DNA from: Rhyacichthys aspro
Lineage: Eukaryota; Chordata; Actinopteri; Gobiiformes; Rhyacichthyidae
NCBI GenBank assembly: GCA_036850595.1
Contig: CM072163.1
Location: forward strand, 3,396,595-3,460,594
Direction: 5' to 3'
Length of the DNA: 64,000 nucleotides
Shown: piece by piece, positions 22,266 through 35,900 of the stretch
Layout: each line of letters opens with the position of its first letter
How positions within the stretch are numbered: the first letter of the stretch is position 1
Translations under genes and position numbers: made by a program
Notes under the pieces: generated by a model
Seen by the model: only the letters and a program-made list of their open reading frames with translations
Databases searched by the model: none
Told to the model about the DNA's origin: nothing

Positions 22266-23429
22266 GAACATGAACACAACATATTCAATAGTCGTTGTTG
22301 TTTCTTTTTAATTCTATTCTTTCTTTGTATTTGGTCATTATGGGATACCTGATGTTCAGCTAAAAGAACAAACACGTCTTTTATCCCATTCAGAAACAGT
22401 TTAAAGTGATATTTTCACTGCATAAATGCTATAAATAAAGTGTGTGCATTCTCTAGATATTATAAAGTGCTTTCCAGGCGTCCTGCAGTTACCTTTTGTG
22501 CCACTAGATGGAGTTGTGCGCTACTCCTTCACTCCTATACTCATTTATTTCTTTGCCACTGTTTCTATTAGGTTTTTTTTTACCTTTCTGACAACATCTG
22601 GAGGCAAAAGAACAGAGTTATGGGGACATGCTGTTGTCTATAAACAATCTGATGGAATTAGGTCTGATAAAAGGGAAAAAAACAAAACAACAGTGCTCAG
22701 TTTGTCTGCTCTGGGCACCCGTAGTTGTCATTTTATTCAACAACAGCCTACTACAGAATGGTTAATAATCCCTCTTCTGAACCAAACCATCTCAGTCTGG
22801 ACTTTATCTCCTAAACATCTCACATTTGCTTCCTTCTGATGAACTTATTCTTAATCCTGTCCATCCTCGTCACTCCCAAAGAGAACCTCAACATCTTCAG
22901 CTCTTCTTCCAGTCTTTTCCTCAGAGTCTAAACCGTACAACACCGCTGCTCTTACCAATATCCTCTAAACCTTTCCTTTTATTTCCTTTTTGGTATCACA
23001 CATTACACCTGACACTCAAAGAAGTCAAAACAACTTAAATTAAAGCAGGTGAGAATGAGTATTGTGCAAATGTCTGAGCTGAGAAATGAACTGAGGTGTC
23101 CAGGACTGAATCTAAATAGCACTCCCATTGCCTAAAATCATACTCCTGATAAAGTAAAGCATGGTTCTGACTGTCTAAAACATAATAAATATTACATTCT
23201 GTGTTTACTATGTGACAGCAGGGCTTCTGTGTTTATTTTACTGTTCATATAATAAAAAAAAGATGAAAACAGGGGCTAGTACTTTACAACAAAGTCTCCA
23301 GTTTCCATTTAATGAGCGTATCACATCAGCCGAATGAAAAAAACCCAAAAAGAATACATATAAACAATACAGAAGACCCGGTTACATTGACTGTACTAAG
23401 AGCCTGGCACAGTCTATTGGATGAACCGC

Positions 23430-23690
23430 TCCAGTGTCACCTTTAGCCTGAGGGACAGTGTTAAATAAACCATAGTGAGGCACAGGCGCCTGGTGCTTTG
23501 TCAAAATTAATTTACTGTGTATTTCCCTAATGATGTCGAAGTGCGATTACCTCCGAGAGCAGCCAGTAATTAATAAACTGTATGTGCTTTCAGTGCTGCA
23601 CAGGAGCAGGGTTCAGGCGGTCAACGCAGATTACACAGGTTGGATTAAAACTGTCTGCACCGTTTGACAGATTAGGTGAGATTAGGACAA
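23430..23690. other. candidate conserved noncoding element / enhancer
   Basis: A 260-bp complex block with homeodomain-type cores (AATTAATTTAC near 23506, AGTAATTAATAAA near 23567) and composition unlike the flanks. It looks like a developmental enhancer, but no alignment was possible. Confidence 0.35.
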
Positions 23691-24821
23691 GGGACGGAAT
23701 TTGTTTTTTTATACGATGAGTCATGTCTAATCCACTAATGGAAATAGAATACATTCAAAAGCTCAAAATGTTCACTTGTTCCTAAAATCTCCAGCTCAAA
23801 CACAGGTGTGTCATCGTGAGCAGATAATCAGTTCACTTTACCTGATGATGATCTCTGTGCTCAGCTTTTAAGTGAATTTGTTCAGTTCAAATGTAGCTGG
23901 CTGATTTGTAAGCTTTTGTTTTACTGCTTTTGTACTAATAATGATGATGCCAGTGCACTTTCTGAACCAGGTAATGATCTGATGACATGAAATTCAACTT
24001 AAATAAACATTTAGGTACAAATCTCTGTTTGCATATAACTCCTGATCTGGAACAATTTAGTGACACACATAACCATATTAGAGTAGAAAAACATCACTAT
24101 ATTTGGCAGGTTTTATGGTAAAAGGAGATACATGGGAGATAAATTAACATAATTGACCTCTACCTGTAGAGAACATGACAAAATGGAGAAGGAAAGACCC
24201 AACCTTTGACCAGTAAACCACGAAGAAAAGGACTAAAATACAAATGAAATATGACATATTGTGCAGAGAGAAAGTAGAAATGAATCTAAATTAACAAGTT
24301 TCTGTAACAGTACGGATGAACTAGTCTAACACTGAGGTAATCTAATCTACTCTTTTTATACCTTTTCTTTACCTAGTTGTATGTACTCAGCTATGTCAAC
24401 ACTTTCAATTCAAACAGATCTGAGCACAAGACCATTTGAGAGTCTATTTTTTACATCAGCCTGTACAATTAATACGTCTGAGGCATTTATTTTTCAGAAC
24501 AGGACTGTGGAAACTGATGGACATCTTATAGACTACAAAAACAAATAGCTCTAAATAGATAGGAATATAGGCAATTAACAGAGACTGCCTGTGTATAAAC
24601 CAAATAGACATTAGGCTATAGAGCTGCCTAACTGCAAATCTAAGTCTAATTTTAATATATACATACTATTATTTTATATTTTATTAAATTGAAGTGTTAA
24701 TGGAGAATGTCTACTAGTAAAGAAAGAGAAGACAAGTGTATTTTAGCGTCTTTAAGTGATGAAAAAACAAACAAACATAAAAAAAAACGAAGCGATTTTA
24801 TATTGTACTTCTACAGTGTGA

Positions 24822-24835
24822 CCACTAGGGGGAGC
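24822..24835 (+). promoter_or_regulatory. CTCF-like motif upstream of zup1
   Basis: CCACTAGGGGGAGC fits the core CCASYAGRGGGCRS with one mismatch. It lies about 60 bp before the inferred zup1 first exon. Confidence 0.45.
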
Positions 24836-24879
24836 TAAAGAAGTGCCGCTGTCACTGTCGTGAAGCGAGAAGAAGACAG

Positions 24880-24992
24880 TTTATATTAGAGACGCCGCTG
24901 GTTTCAAAAACATCAAGAAATGAAACCAAAACACCAATTATTTTACAGATAATAACACAGATTTTTACCAAGTGGTCCACATTTCACAAACC
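24880..24992 (+). promoter_or_regulatory. zup1: probable zup1 noncoding first exon
   Basis: A short GC-richer stretch (GACGCCGCTGG) followed by a good donor, ACC|GTGAGT, after 24992. The first coding exon opens with an acceptor at 26539 only 8 nt before its ATG, so an upstream noncoding exon must exist; this is the best candidate seen. Confidence 0.4.
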
Positions 24993-26547
24993 GTGAGTAC
25001 AACCCTCCTGAAACGCTAAAAGACTTACCGTAGTTAACCTTTGTAAGCACGTTAAAAAGGCATTGAACAGCTAACCTTTGTGTCTCTAGCCTTTCTTGTT
25101 GTGTTCATGTAACAGCTTCATTTCCATTGACCCTTTTTACAGTCAATGCTTATATCACAGTGGTCTTTGTTTAAAGTCCTTGTATAACATGGACATCTTT
25201 TAAAATGTGATTTACGTGAGCGATGTCACCATTAAAGCAGGTAGAATAAAGGTGTCAGAAAGTTGATTGCATTTGTCATTTTCATTGATCTGTCTGAAGA
25301 GCAAAGGAATAAGGTTTTGTTCAAGTCAGTCACCTTGTGTGAATCCAACAAGGTAAGCTTTTCAGTTTCTGCTTACACAACTCAAGGCAAAAAGTGATTA
25401 TTGGCCATTGAAAAGGCATTACACAAAGTGGAAGTGGTCGACAAAAGAGAAGTGGCATATGTTATATTTTTCATGAAAGGTTTGATGAGCAGGATTTTCA
25501 TTAAAAAAATAAATAAAACTTCTGTTTTTTTTTTCAAACACATGGCCTTCTGCCTGTATTTCACAATTTCTCTGTTTTACTGTGAGGAGCATTTTTGGGA
25601 AAGGTCTCTTTAGGCTCACATAAGAAAGTGAAATGCAGCCAAAATGTATGACAGGTGAAAGTAAACCTGTATCTAAGAGGATAGGAGACAGGGCCTGGAA
25701 AACATGAATACAGTTATAATATAGATAATATTGTTGCAGTTTGACTACCCTGACTTTCAAAACTGCAAAATATTTTCATCCAGCCAGAATAAAACAGCAG
25801 CTTTGATTATAAAGATGCTTTATATCTGAGCTAATCACATGTATTCACAGTCTGTGATATAAAACTAATAGTAATCAGTGTAAAATAAGATGTGATTGAT
25901 AGTAATGACTCCAAAGAACCACAGAGTGTCACTGCTGATGAGGACAAGACCATTAGCAGCAGAGAGATGTCAAACTGGATGATCAAGCAATTCCTTGACC
26001 CAAAAACAATTATAACATAGATTGGATTTTATATTGGTCAGACTAATCCGCTTTCCTATATAATTGCTGTTTATAATTTCTGTTGTTTTCATGGCGTTAA
26101 TTCAACAAGCCAGGTCCACCCAATCTGTGTAAAGGACTCAACAAAGAATAAAAGGGATATTTGTGTTTATTTTCCTTTTTTTCCTGAGTATGGACGTCAT
26201 TACTGAAACACCACAATAGTAATCATGGAGGCCTCGTGACGGTGTTGTTGGCAGGTCTTATGGGCAACAAATATAGTTTTGTTAAAGCAGCAAAGAGATC
26301 TTGGGCATGTCGGGGCATTATTGTATCTTGATTTTTGATTTTTGTTACATTTCTACAGCATAACACTAAATATTGTAGCATAGAGTTGTTAATGTCATAT
26401 TTAAATATCTTTCAGGCCCAGTTTCATCCTATAGAAGACTTGTTTTTATTGATTGTTGGTTCTTGCTCAGTCCTGTATCTTCTTTTTTCTTGATCATATT
26501 GTTCATTTAAATGTATTATGTTTTTGTGTTTGTTTGTAGGCGGCAGG

Positions 26548-26965
26548 ATGTTGACCTGTGAGATCTGTGGAGAGGAGCTGTTGCTGGAAGAAGACATGAA
26601 GACCCATCTGTTACTCAGTCACCTGGAAAACAACATGCACTGCCCTCTCTGCTCTTTGTCCGGAGTCTCCTACGACGAACTGTGTTTCCACATCGGCAGC
26701 GCTCATCCAGAAAGTCAAAACGCAGCCTCCTCGGACACTACCGTCACTTCTCAATCGCGTGTAACTACAGAATGCAGTGGCGCCGATGATGAAAGCTCAA
26801 CTTCTTCTACCTCTAGTCGTACTTCAGTCAAACAGAAAGACAGCGTTACAACAGAAGACTCCAGTTTGACTTCAGTACGACCTAAATCACAACAAACTGT
26901 GAAACACGGCTGTGAAGCTCCAGACGGACAGGACAAAAGGAAGCGTCTCTACTCTCCAACTAAAG
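26548..26965 (+). CDS. zup1: zup1 coding exon 1 (N-terminal fingers)
   Basis: 418 nt; the acceptor TTGTAG precedes the exon start at 26540, and the ATG follows 8 nt later. It encodes MLTCEICGEELLLEEDMKTH and a second finger, CPLCSLSGVSYDELCFHIGSAH, then a Ser/Thr-rich linker ending RKRLYSPTK. The donor is GTTTGT. Confidence 0.95.
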
Positions 26966-29900
26966 GTTTGTGTTTAAGTCATATTTTTAAATCTATAAAG
27001 TGATGTATTTTTGAAGGTTATCTTTTGTTTCCAGTAGAGAGGCAGTTCCCCTGTCCCATGTGTTCCTTGGTCTGCAGCGACTGCTCCACTCTTCAAGAGC
27101 ACGTCGAGCTGCATCTGGACCGACAACAAAAAGCACAAGGTACTAGAAAAATAGTGTTTCTCAAAGAGGAGTGGGGCTTAGTTAGTCTCATCATCATCTG
27201 ACCATCTGAGCAGTGATTTACATGACACTGCTACACTTGTAAAAAAGCAAACTGTTTAGCAAATATAAACATGACATTAAGAGTGTTAAGTTTGTTTTGA
27301 GGAAAATAGTATAAACATATAATAAGAACCATCTCTTAAGGCACCATCTTGACTTTATTCTGAAGGATTTTAATGAGATGAGAATATTATTATTATTATT
27401 ATTATAGTATTATTAGACTTTATTAGACATCCAAGGTCTGCTCCCAGTTCAATAAGAGAAGCTCCCGTTAGCTGTTGGTCTAAACTCTAAACAGATAATC
27501 ACATTGGGAAAGTAAATATTCCAGCACCAGCACCTGCTTACACAGAGAAACGGAGCAAAAAAAAAGAAAAAGAAAAACTGTTAATTACAGTTATCGTTAT
27601 TGCCTTCATAATTACAGGATTATATTGGTCTAATGCTAAACTCACTGCTAGATGTCTAAGATAAACTCTGTTCAATGAAGTGAATAATATTTAATGTGGT
27701 GAATTGGTTCAGTTTTACTTTTTAATAATAACAGTGAGGAGTGAATGACAGGAGTAGCTTCAAACATGTTTACTTTTAGCCTGACAAACAAATAATTAAA
27801 CTGTTTATTGACCAGTTTAACAGCAAAAAGTTAAAAAAAAAATCTAGAAAATCTGAATACAATTATTTCGTCTTTTTAGACCTGTAGAGTGGATTATAAC
27901 TGGACTAACGTGTGCTCTCTGGACCGGTTTCAGGAGAGGAGCGGCACCAGTGTCCGATGTGCTCCGTCGTCTGCTCCGACAGCTTCTCTTTACAGGAACA
28001 CGTCGAGCTACACTTAGATCACGGAGCAGCTCTGAACGGTGGGTCCAGTTCCTAAAACAACGCATTAGCTCATGTGTAATAAGTTTTTGATTGATTTAAT
28101 TGAAACCACATTGTGTAATTGCCCTGTGTTGTTCCAGTGAGTCCTGGTTCAGACCTGAAACTGGCCCGGAGGCTCCAGGACGAGGAAGAGTGCAGAAGAA
28201 GAGATGAGGAGGCTCGTCTGGAGAAAGAACAGTTCAAGAAGCTGCAGGTTGGACAAAAATACCTTCATAGATTTTGTTCAGAAGGTGAAGCAGCATTATT
28301 ATCAAATGTTGGTTGCCAGTAAAATTTGCAGAAAGAATTTAGCTTTTAATGTTGCTTTCATTTTAATCAATTGTAGAATAGGCAAGAAATATAGTGCAAT
28401 TATGGGTAAAATCAATGGAGGAATCAAATCAAAACTGCTTTTCCAATAAAATCAACTGCTCTATGATAAATATGGCAGTGGCAGTGTACAGCAAAGAAAC
28501 ATGGCGTCAACACACAGTAATCCTCACTGTTCTCAATCTTTTGTCCCAGAAACACGGCAGTAAATGTTCCAAAGTAAAAATAAATACCGTATATATTGCA
28601 TCAGGACTTTGTGAGACTTTCATATTGCAACATCCCTTATTAACAGACCTTATGTAACTTAGCTTAAAGGCTCATTGTGGATTTAATTCCTATAGTTTTT
28701 CTCCCAATGTTGCTTCATATTCAGCCACACAATATCACGCTCTAACATCACAAATATTGAAGTAAGTATTCAAAAGAGTTGATTTCAAACCAGTTTCCTA
28801 TTCGCTGTTACTTAACCCTAATAAAGAAGTAAATCTACATCTCTGAGCAGTTTAAATCCTCAAATCCGGGACCTTTTGAGCCTTTTCAGGAGCGTAGATA
28901 CACATACACTTGTAAAGTTATTAATAGGACCTTGAATAGTATGTGCTGTGCTTAAAAGGTCAGCCAGGACAAGCCAGTTTGCAAGAAAAATAAAGGAAAA
29001 GAAATTTATATTGACTGTTCAAGACTTATATACAATCAACTTGATCCATTTTGACTCTCAGTCAACTTTTAAATCCAGGTGCCTTTTCCGTCTGAATCTC
29101 ATAAATCGGACCCGTTTCGTCTCTGTGCGTCTTGTGTAGAAGCAGTTCGGTCTCGATGGCGGCGGAGGTTATCGCAAACAGATGGAGCGGAAGCTGGAGA
29201 AGGCTGTGGCCAGAGGACTCATGGATCCTGCAGAGTTTCACAGTAAAAGGGCAGAAATGATGGAGTCTCTGGCTTCGGGACTGGACGACGGCAAAACCAG
29301 GACTCAAGGTTTGTTAGAGGCGTGTCCTGAAGGAGAAATAGGGCTTTAATTTGAAAATGAAAATGGGAACATAGTGAGAGAGAGTAAAAAATACAAGTTC
29401 AAATCAGTGCATTTATTTAGGAGCTGTTCTCACCTCTTTATTTCTCCTGACTCCACAGGTTCCTTCACATTTTTCAGATTGCATTATTCGTTTGCACCTG
29501 TTTATAGATTGTGTCCGAATCCAGTTCTGCAACATTCCCTCGGCCTTCACAAAATGTTCGTTATTCTAATCTCTGTCGTTGTTTGTCTGTGTGTGTGTAG
29601 CCTCTTTACAGTGTCAGCCTACCCGCACACTTTGGAATTAAGTAACAGTGTAATTATTATGTCTGTGGTGGTGTTAATCCTACAAAGAGGGAGAGATAAC
29701 ACAACTTCTTCCTTTGTAGGGAAGTTCAAAAGTGCACTCAGCGTCGTGGGGGGCAGTAGTTTGATTCTGATATCATCTCTTGTTGGTTTTAGAGTAATGC
29801 TGACATGTGATAAAAGTCCCAGTGTTCAGCAAAAAAAGAAAAAAACCCTCGTGTTGGACGGCATGTGCACAGCGCAGCCCACAATCGAACAGCTGCACAT

Positions 29901-32900
29901 TCCTGATAAACTAATGGGAGCAGGCGCACACTCGAGGGGGGAACTACATTTTGTACATTGTCACATGATAACGATACATAATAGGACAAAAAGTCTGGGC
30001 CTTTGCCTTGTAGGTTTCCATTGGACAACATGGAGAAGGAAAGTAAACACTGTTGTTGCTGTAATGTGAGAGAAGATAGAAAGATGGCCTTGAAAACACC
30101 TAAAACATGCTTGTTATGTATAATCCCTGCTCCTTAAAAGTCCAAGATTATGCTCAGGTATTGAATAATGTTTTGTTCTATTCTGTAGGTTTGCAATATT
30201 TGGGGAAAACGTGCAATAACTTATAATTATGTTGAATATTGTGATAATAATATGAATATGCAATGTGTAAAATGCTCCCTTTAACAAAGTAAAAGTTCAA
30301 ATATACAGAGAAACACAAGGGCTAAGTTCCTCTGGTGAAAACTAGAGCTAAATCAAAACTAAACAAATGCTGAAACAGGACTAAACCAATGACGACATGA
30401 AGAACTAAACTAGGTCTGAACAGGATGTTTGGAAGTACTCGGTCACACCACAGTTTAGTTTATGGCTCTGATTGAACCATTATTTTGACAGACGAGAGTA
30501 AATGTCTGTCTGATGGAAGACAAAAATATTATTAAGATTATTTGTGTTCTTGTTCCTACGGCAACCCAGAGCAAACAAACTGAGCACTTATGAAGTAAAT
30601 GAATCAAACTGATTTTGTTTTATTTTGTCAAAGTGAAATCATCATTAGACCTATTTGTAGTAGGTTTGTTCAAAAGTGTTTTGTATTGAGCTGCTATCTG
30701 AAGAAAGATGATGCCAAAAACTCCAAAAACTCCTTTAGACCTAGCAGCTAGCAGCTAGATGCTACAAAAAGCCATTGAGCTGTTATATTATAGTCATAAA
30801 TTTAATTAAAGTCATGAAGTTAACTCACTAATCTGTCAACAGTAGCTCATAAAAGTGACAGGAATATTTAATGATGTGTTAAAGACAGAGTAGGTGTGTT
30901 TAAAGCAAAAATAAACATTAAATTGTATTAACTAAAGTCAGATGGAGCCCTTGTATCGTGACGTCGTATTTAAGCCAGTGAAAAAGCTCCAAAAATAATG
31001 TATTTTTGAGGTGGATAATACTTTAGAGAAGAGGACACAGACGCTAGAGCATTCATGAGGAATCAGAGGGATTTTTAAAAGCAGAAAATGTGTTTTTTAA
31101 TAATAAAATGCTCTATTAGACATTCATATTGAACCTGTTAATGTCTAAATAAAGAAAAGAGGCTTGTCGTTTGTGTCATGACTCTGAATCTCTTGTTGCA
31201 GGTGTTTTGCAGGCCTTACGTGAATACTACCAGACGGAGGCCAGGGACTGTGTGCACGTTTGGCTGAGCGCCGACACCGACCACTACTGCTCCTCGGAGG
31301 GAGACAGAGGCTGGGGCTGCGGATACAGAAACTTCCAGATGCTGTTGTCCTCTCTGCTCACACTGGACGACTACAGCAACACTCTGTCGGGTAAAACGTC
31401 ACCAAAACGTATCGTAAATCAGGCTTTTTTTTGATAGTGTACACAAGCACAGATTTATTCAAGAAAGCTCTGCACTAAAAGTCGTCTTGGAAAAACCGGT
31501 GCAACTAGATAAACCTGAAATATGTACATCTAACACATAGTCACCTTTACTATAAACTGTTTAAAACACTAGGATGTCCTCTCCTTCTCTTAAATAATGT
31601 TATAGCACCTTTTACAGATCTAAAAGTGCTTTATAAATGTAGTAAAATATATAAAACACTATGACAAAACAATACGTATTTAAAACATAAAAGTGTAGGT
31701 GACTTTTTTGAATAAAAGTGTCTTTAGATGCTCTTTAAAAGAATCAAACTAAGCTCAAGTTTTGTGGATATAATATATGGAGATGTTGCTGTGTTTGCTT
31801 TAGTGACAATATATCAACACAATAATGCTACAGATAGGTTCTTGTAAGTAAAAGGCTTATACAATAGTCAATTTATTATTATTTATTCATATTAAAAGAT
31901 AATTTGGACACATTTCAATGGTGGTCCACAGTTGTCTTTCAGGATTTACGTTGGATTTATTGGCACTTTATCAGAATAAACTGCCTCTGAACAATATTAA
32001 ATTGACATTAAACCAATCAGAGAAGCAAAATATTGCAGAAAGCTAACCCCAGTTTAGAAAAACAGGATTTCTACTGAAGGGAAATCGCTTTGAAGGGAAG
32101 GGATTTCAGACCAACATGGCTGACCAAGCTATAAACACTGAAAAGTTGTTAGATTATTGGTCTGACTTAATTTTGCAAGAGTATGTTTTGTAATATATTA
32201 AACACTCATTGATCATCTAGTTTTACAATTAACATATGCATTATTTTTATCAGTATTTAGTTATTAATACTCATTTAACCTTATTTAACTTAAGCTAACC
32301 ATGTCTTTGTAACGTCAGTCTGTTCAGTCCAAAAATAAAACTAAAGGATGTGTCCCCAGGCTTTAAACAGCACTGACTCTGTTTACATTAGTGTCATGTC
32401 AACACTGAAGGTGACAGTGACATAGTGAACATTGCACTCTATGAAAACGGTGCTTGAACATTAGACTTGGTGTTTTAACTCTGTCAGAGGCTTTCCAAAT
32501 ACATCTGTTTTAAAATAATGGTGCATCTATTACATCTATTGCTTTATTGAAAACATTTGTGCTTTTCCAGAGTCTCTTTGTAATGTTTATATCGTGGAAA
32601 TGTATCTGTCTTAAAGCTCCCAGAACCCGGTGGAAATTGCTAAACTTCCTGTTCCTGTTTCTACAATTGAGTGGACAAACTGAACTGAAATAGTCGTGTG
32701 ATAATATTTTCATCCATTTTTACCCATTTGAAACTTGTCAAGTGTTTCTTTACAGCCATTTCCACTTGTTTCCACTTATCTAAATCTGGTTTTGTGCAAT
32801 GTTTCCTTTTAATCATTGGTTATATGTTTGTCTAATTGTGTTCATTCGCAGATATCCTGGAAATCCAACTCAAATCCATTTAGAACAGGCCGCGATAACA

Positions 32901-35900
32901 AATAAGAATCTTTTCAGGGGCCAAAGATTGTGACACTCTTTAAAATGTATTTCCTCTTTTTATGGAAACTGATTTTAGTTGGATTTGAACAGGTTTTAGA
33001 TGTATTTAAACAGGTTTTAGTTGGATTTAAACAGATTTTATTTCTCTTTTTGTCAAAAATTAACTTAACCTGTAAGATTTCATGAACAAATATTATAAAT
33101 CTGATTCAAATCCATCTAAAACCTGTTCAAATCCAATTATAACATGTACAAATCCATCTAAAACCTGTTCAAATCCAATTTTAACCTGTACAAATCCATC
33201 TAGAACCTGTTCAAATCCAATTATAACCTGTACAAATACATCTAAAACCTGTTCAAATCCAATTATAATCTGTACAAATCCATCTAAAACCTGTTCAAAT
33301 CCATCTAAAACCTGTTCAAATCCAATTATAATCTGTACAAATCCATCTAAAACCTGTTCAAATCCAATTATAACCTGCACAAATACATCTAGAACCTGTT
33401 CAAATCCAACCAAAACCTGTTCAAGTCAATTTAAAACCTTTTCAAATCCAATAAAAACCTAGTGCCAAAAATATCACCTGCTATATTGATTGGAGGGCCA
33501 CATAAAACATTGCAAAGGGCCACATTTGAGTTTGACATTTGTGATTTAGAAGAAGAATCGGGACCAGGCCAGCTTTGCATATATTGGATCAATTTTTCAA
33601 CTCGCACCATCTCTTTTTTTCTTCATCCGAGCCGTATTGAATTCAACAAATGTCATTTCAAGTTACATAAAGATAAAATCCTACGCTCTAAAAAACATTT
33701 TGGCAAGAAAACCGAAAACAAACAGACTTTGGTGGCATCATTCTTGGAAAAAAAGATAATCCTGTACTTGAGTCTCGTTAAACCCTGATCAGCTTTCACT
33801 TTCTCTCTAAAGAAGTTATTGTGAGTTTCACTGAATGTAATGCATCTGTTGAAGCTGATCCAAGGCTTTGGGATCGTAACCATAATGTATTTTGTGTTTA
33901 ACATAGAAAGTAATGTGCTCCACCTGTTTTTGATGAGCCGGTTTGATGCATGTATCAGATATAGTTCCTACTTTCTCCTTTGTGTCTGTAGTTTTGGGAG
34001 GGTTCAAGACAATACCGTGGTGTGTGGTTTTGGAGAAAGTTGATGACGGTAGGAAATATTTTTCTCACAGCACAGCACATTATGTCCTTGTTCTTTGTCG
34101 TTGACCTGGGACTTTTTTATTTTTAGATAACCTTCTGCCGCTTGTAGTTTTATCCTTGTTTGACAGAAAGTGAGAGAAGTGAATGAGGAAGGACACAAAC
34201 TATGAAAGAAAATCCCCATGACAGGTTCTGCAGGCTTTAATAATAGAGATTATGTATGTATACATATTACAGGGTTCACACAAGAAGCATTTAATTTACA
34301 AAATAAAATACAGAACTAACCATTTAATAAAATATAAAATGAACCTGTCAGTCTCCAAAATGGCGCTCTATTTCGATATTTTCTCTCACAGATAAGTCAG
34401 TGCCTAGTATCCCTCGGGTCCAGAGTTTGATCGAAGAGGCGTGGGGCGAAGGACTGGACCCACAGGGAGCGTCCCACTTCGGCTGGAGGCTTCAGGGGAC
34501 CAGAGCCTGGATCGGAGCCACAGAGATCTACAGCCTGCTGACGTCTCTGCGGATCAGGTGAGCGCCAGTGTCAACACCTGTGCATTAAACCCACATCTCT
34601 CGACACCGTCCAGCGGTATTCGTCTGGTAATTTAAGCAGAGTTCAGGTCGGGGGTAGGACTCTTGTTTACATTAGTGCATACATTGAACTGTTGACCGTG
34701 TGTCTAAAAGCACAAGGAGCAAAAGAAGATATAAGCACAGTTTGTCCATATAATTAATAAATAAATGTAGTATTTAATGCATAAACATCTCCTATTTTGC
34801 TCTAAATGTTCATAATGTCATCTTTGAATCCTGCTTGTATCAGTTTCCAGCTAAATAACAACTCAAAGAAACCTTTTTTTCATTTTATGGCAGTGTAAAT
34901 GGACTAAAAATTGACATTTTTGCAAAGTAATAAAGTAGTAGTGATTCTTTCTTTTAGTATCTGACCTAAAAAAACAAATTAAAATTCTGTTTCACCTTTT
35001 GAAATTGTGTCCCTTTTTATGCTTAATGCCAACACAAAATAACAACAGGAAAGCAGAGTCAGAGTGAAAAATAAGGCAGTTTAGGGCGGATGCTTTTTAT
35101 TTTTATCCCTTTTATCTCCATTACAATGATTTCCACAGCTCACAGTCTTATTAAAAGACACAAAAAGCGTCAAAGCACGTCTCATTTGTTCACAGAGCGT
35201 CACACCAACACTGTTTATGTCAATTTCCTGACACTTTGCCAAACCGAAAAGATAGCATCACTCTTTTCTCTTTTGATTGTTGATGTTGGTGGCGTCTGCA
35301 GGGACACCACAGACATTTTTTTAAGCTGCTCTTGACAATAGCTGCAGCATTAACCTTCCTACTGTGAATGTTGACGCTGTCGTAAGGAGAACTGGAATTT
35401 AGAAACTGTGTATGTTAACATTTTTATGACTTAGTTCAAAATGAGAACTTGTTTGTGTTTTTAAGCCACACCTTTGTGTTTTGATAGTTCTGATAAATCA
35501 CCACGTTATCGTTTCAATCTGTGTTCCTCGTTGTACTGTTTCCAGAGCCCGTATCGTCGACTTCCACCGGCCGTCGGGCCCCGGGGACACCCACCCGCGG
35601 CTGTTCGAGTGGATTAAGCAGTACTTCAGTGGGTCCACTAAGAGCAGCAGACTTCCCCCTCGAATCGTCCAGACATCTCTACCGCCTCTTTATCTGCAGC
35701 ACCAAGGTTCGGCTGAAAGATTGTGTCATTTTGGAGCGTTTGCGGTCACATTTCTGTCACGTAGAACATAGCGACGATTTGTTTAACGTCGACGTGTCTC
35801 GTGCAGGTCACAGCCGCACTGTTGTGGGTTTGGAGCAGAAGAAGAATGGCGGTCTTTGTCTCCTCGTCCTGGATCCTGGCGCCTCTCCGTCAGACGCCAG

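Noticed and set aside
22501..22514. CCACTAGATGGAGT as a CTCF site
   Set aside because: Three mismatches to the core motif; too weak to list.
22444..22839. Plus-strand frame of 131 codons
   Set aside because: No domain, no splice partners and AT-rich low-complexity composition.
29374..30069. Plus-strand frame of 231 codons in zup1 intron 5
   Set aside because: It overlaps a MITE-like repeat and has no recognisable domain; hydrophobic runs come from T-rich DNA.
33082..33462. CRISPR-like appearance of regularly spaced units
   Set aside because: Units are contiguous 21-bp tandem repeats without unique spacers, in a vertebrate intron within a hAT-like element.
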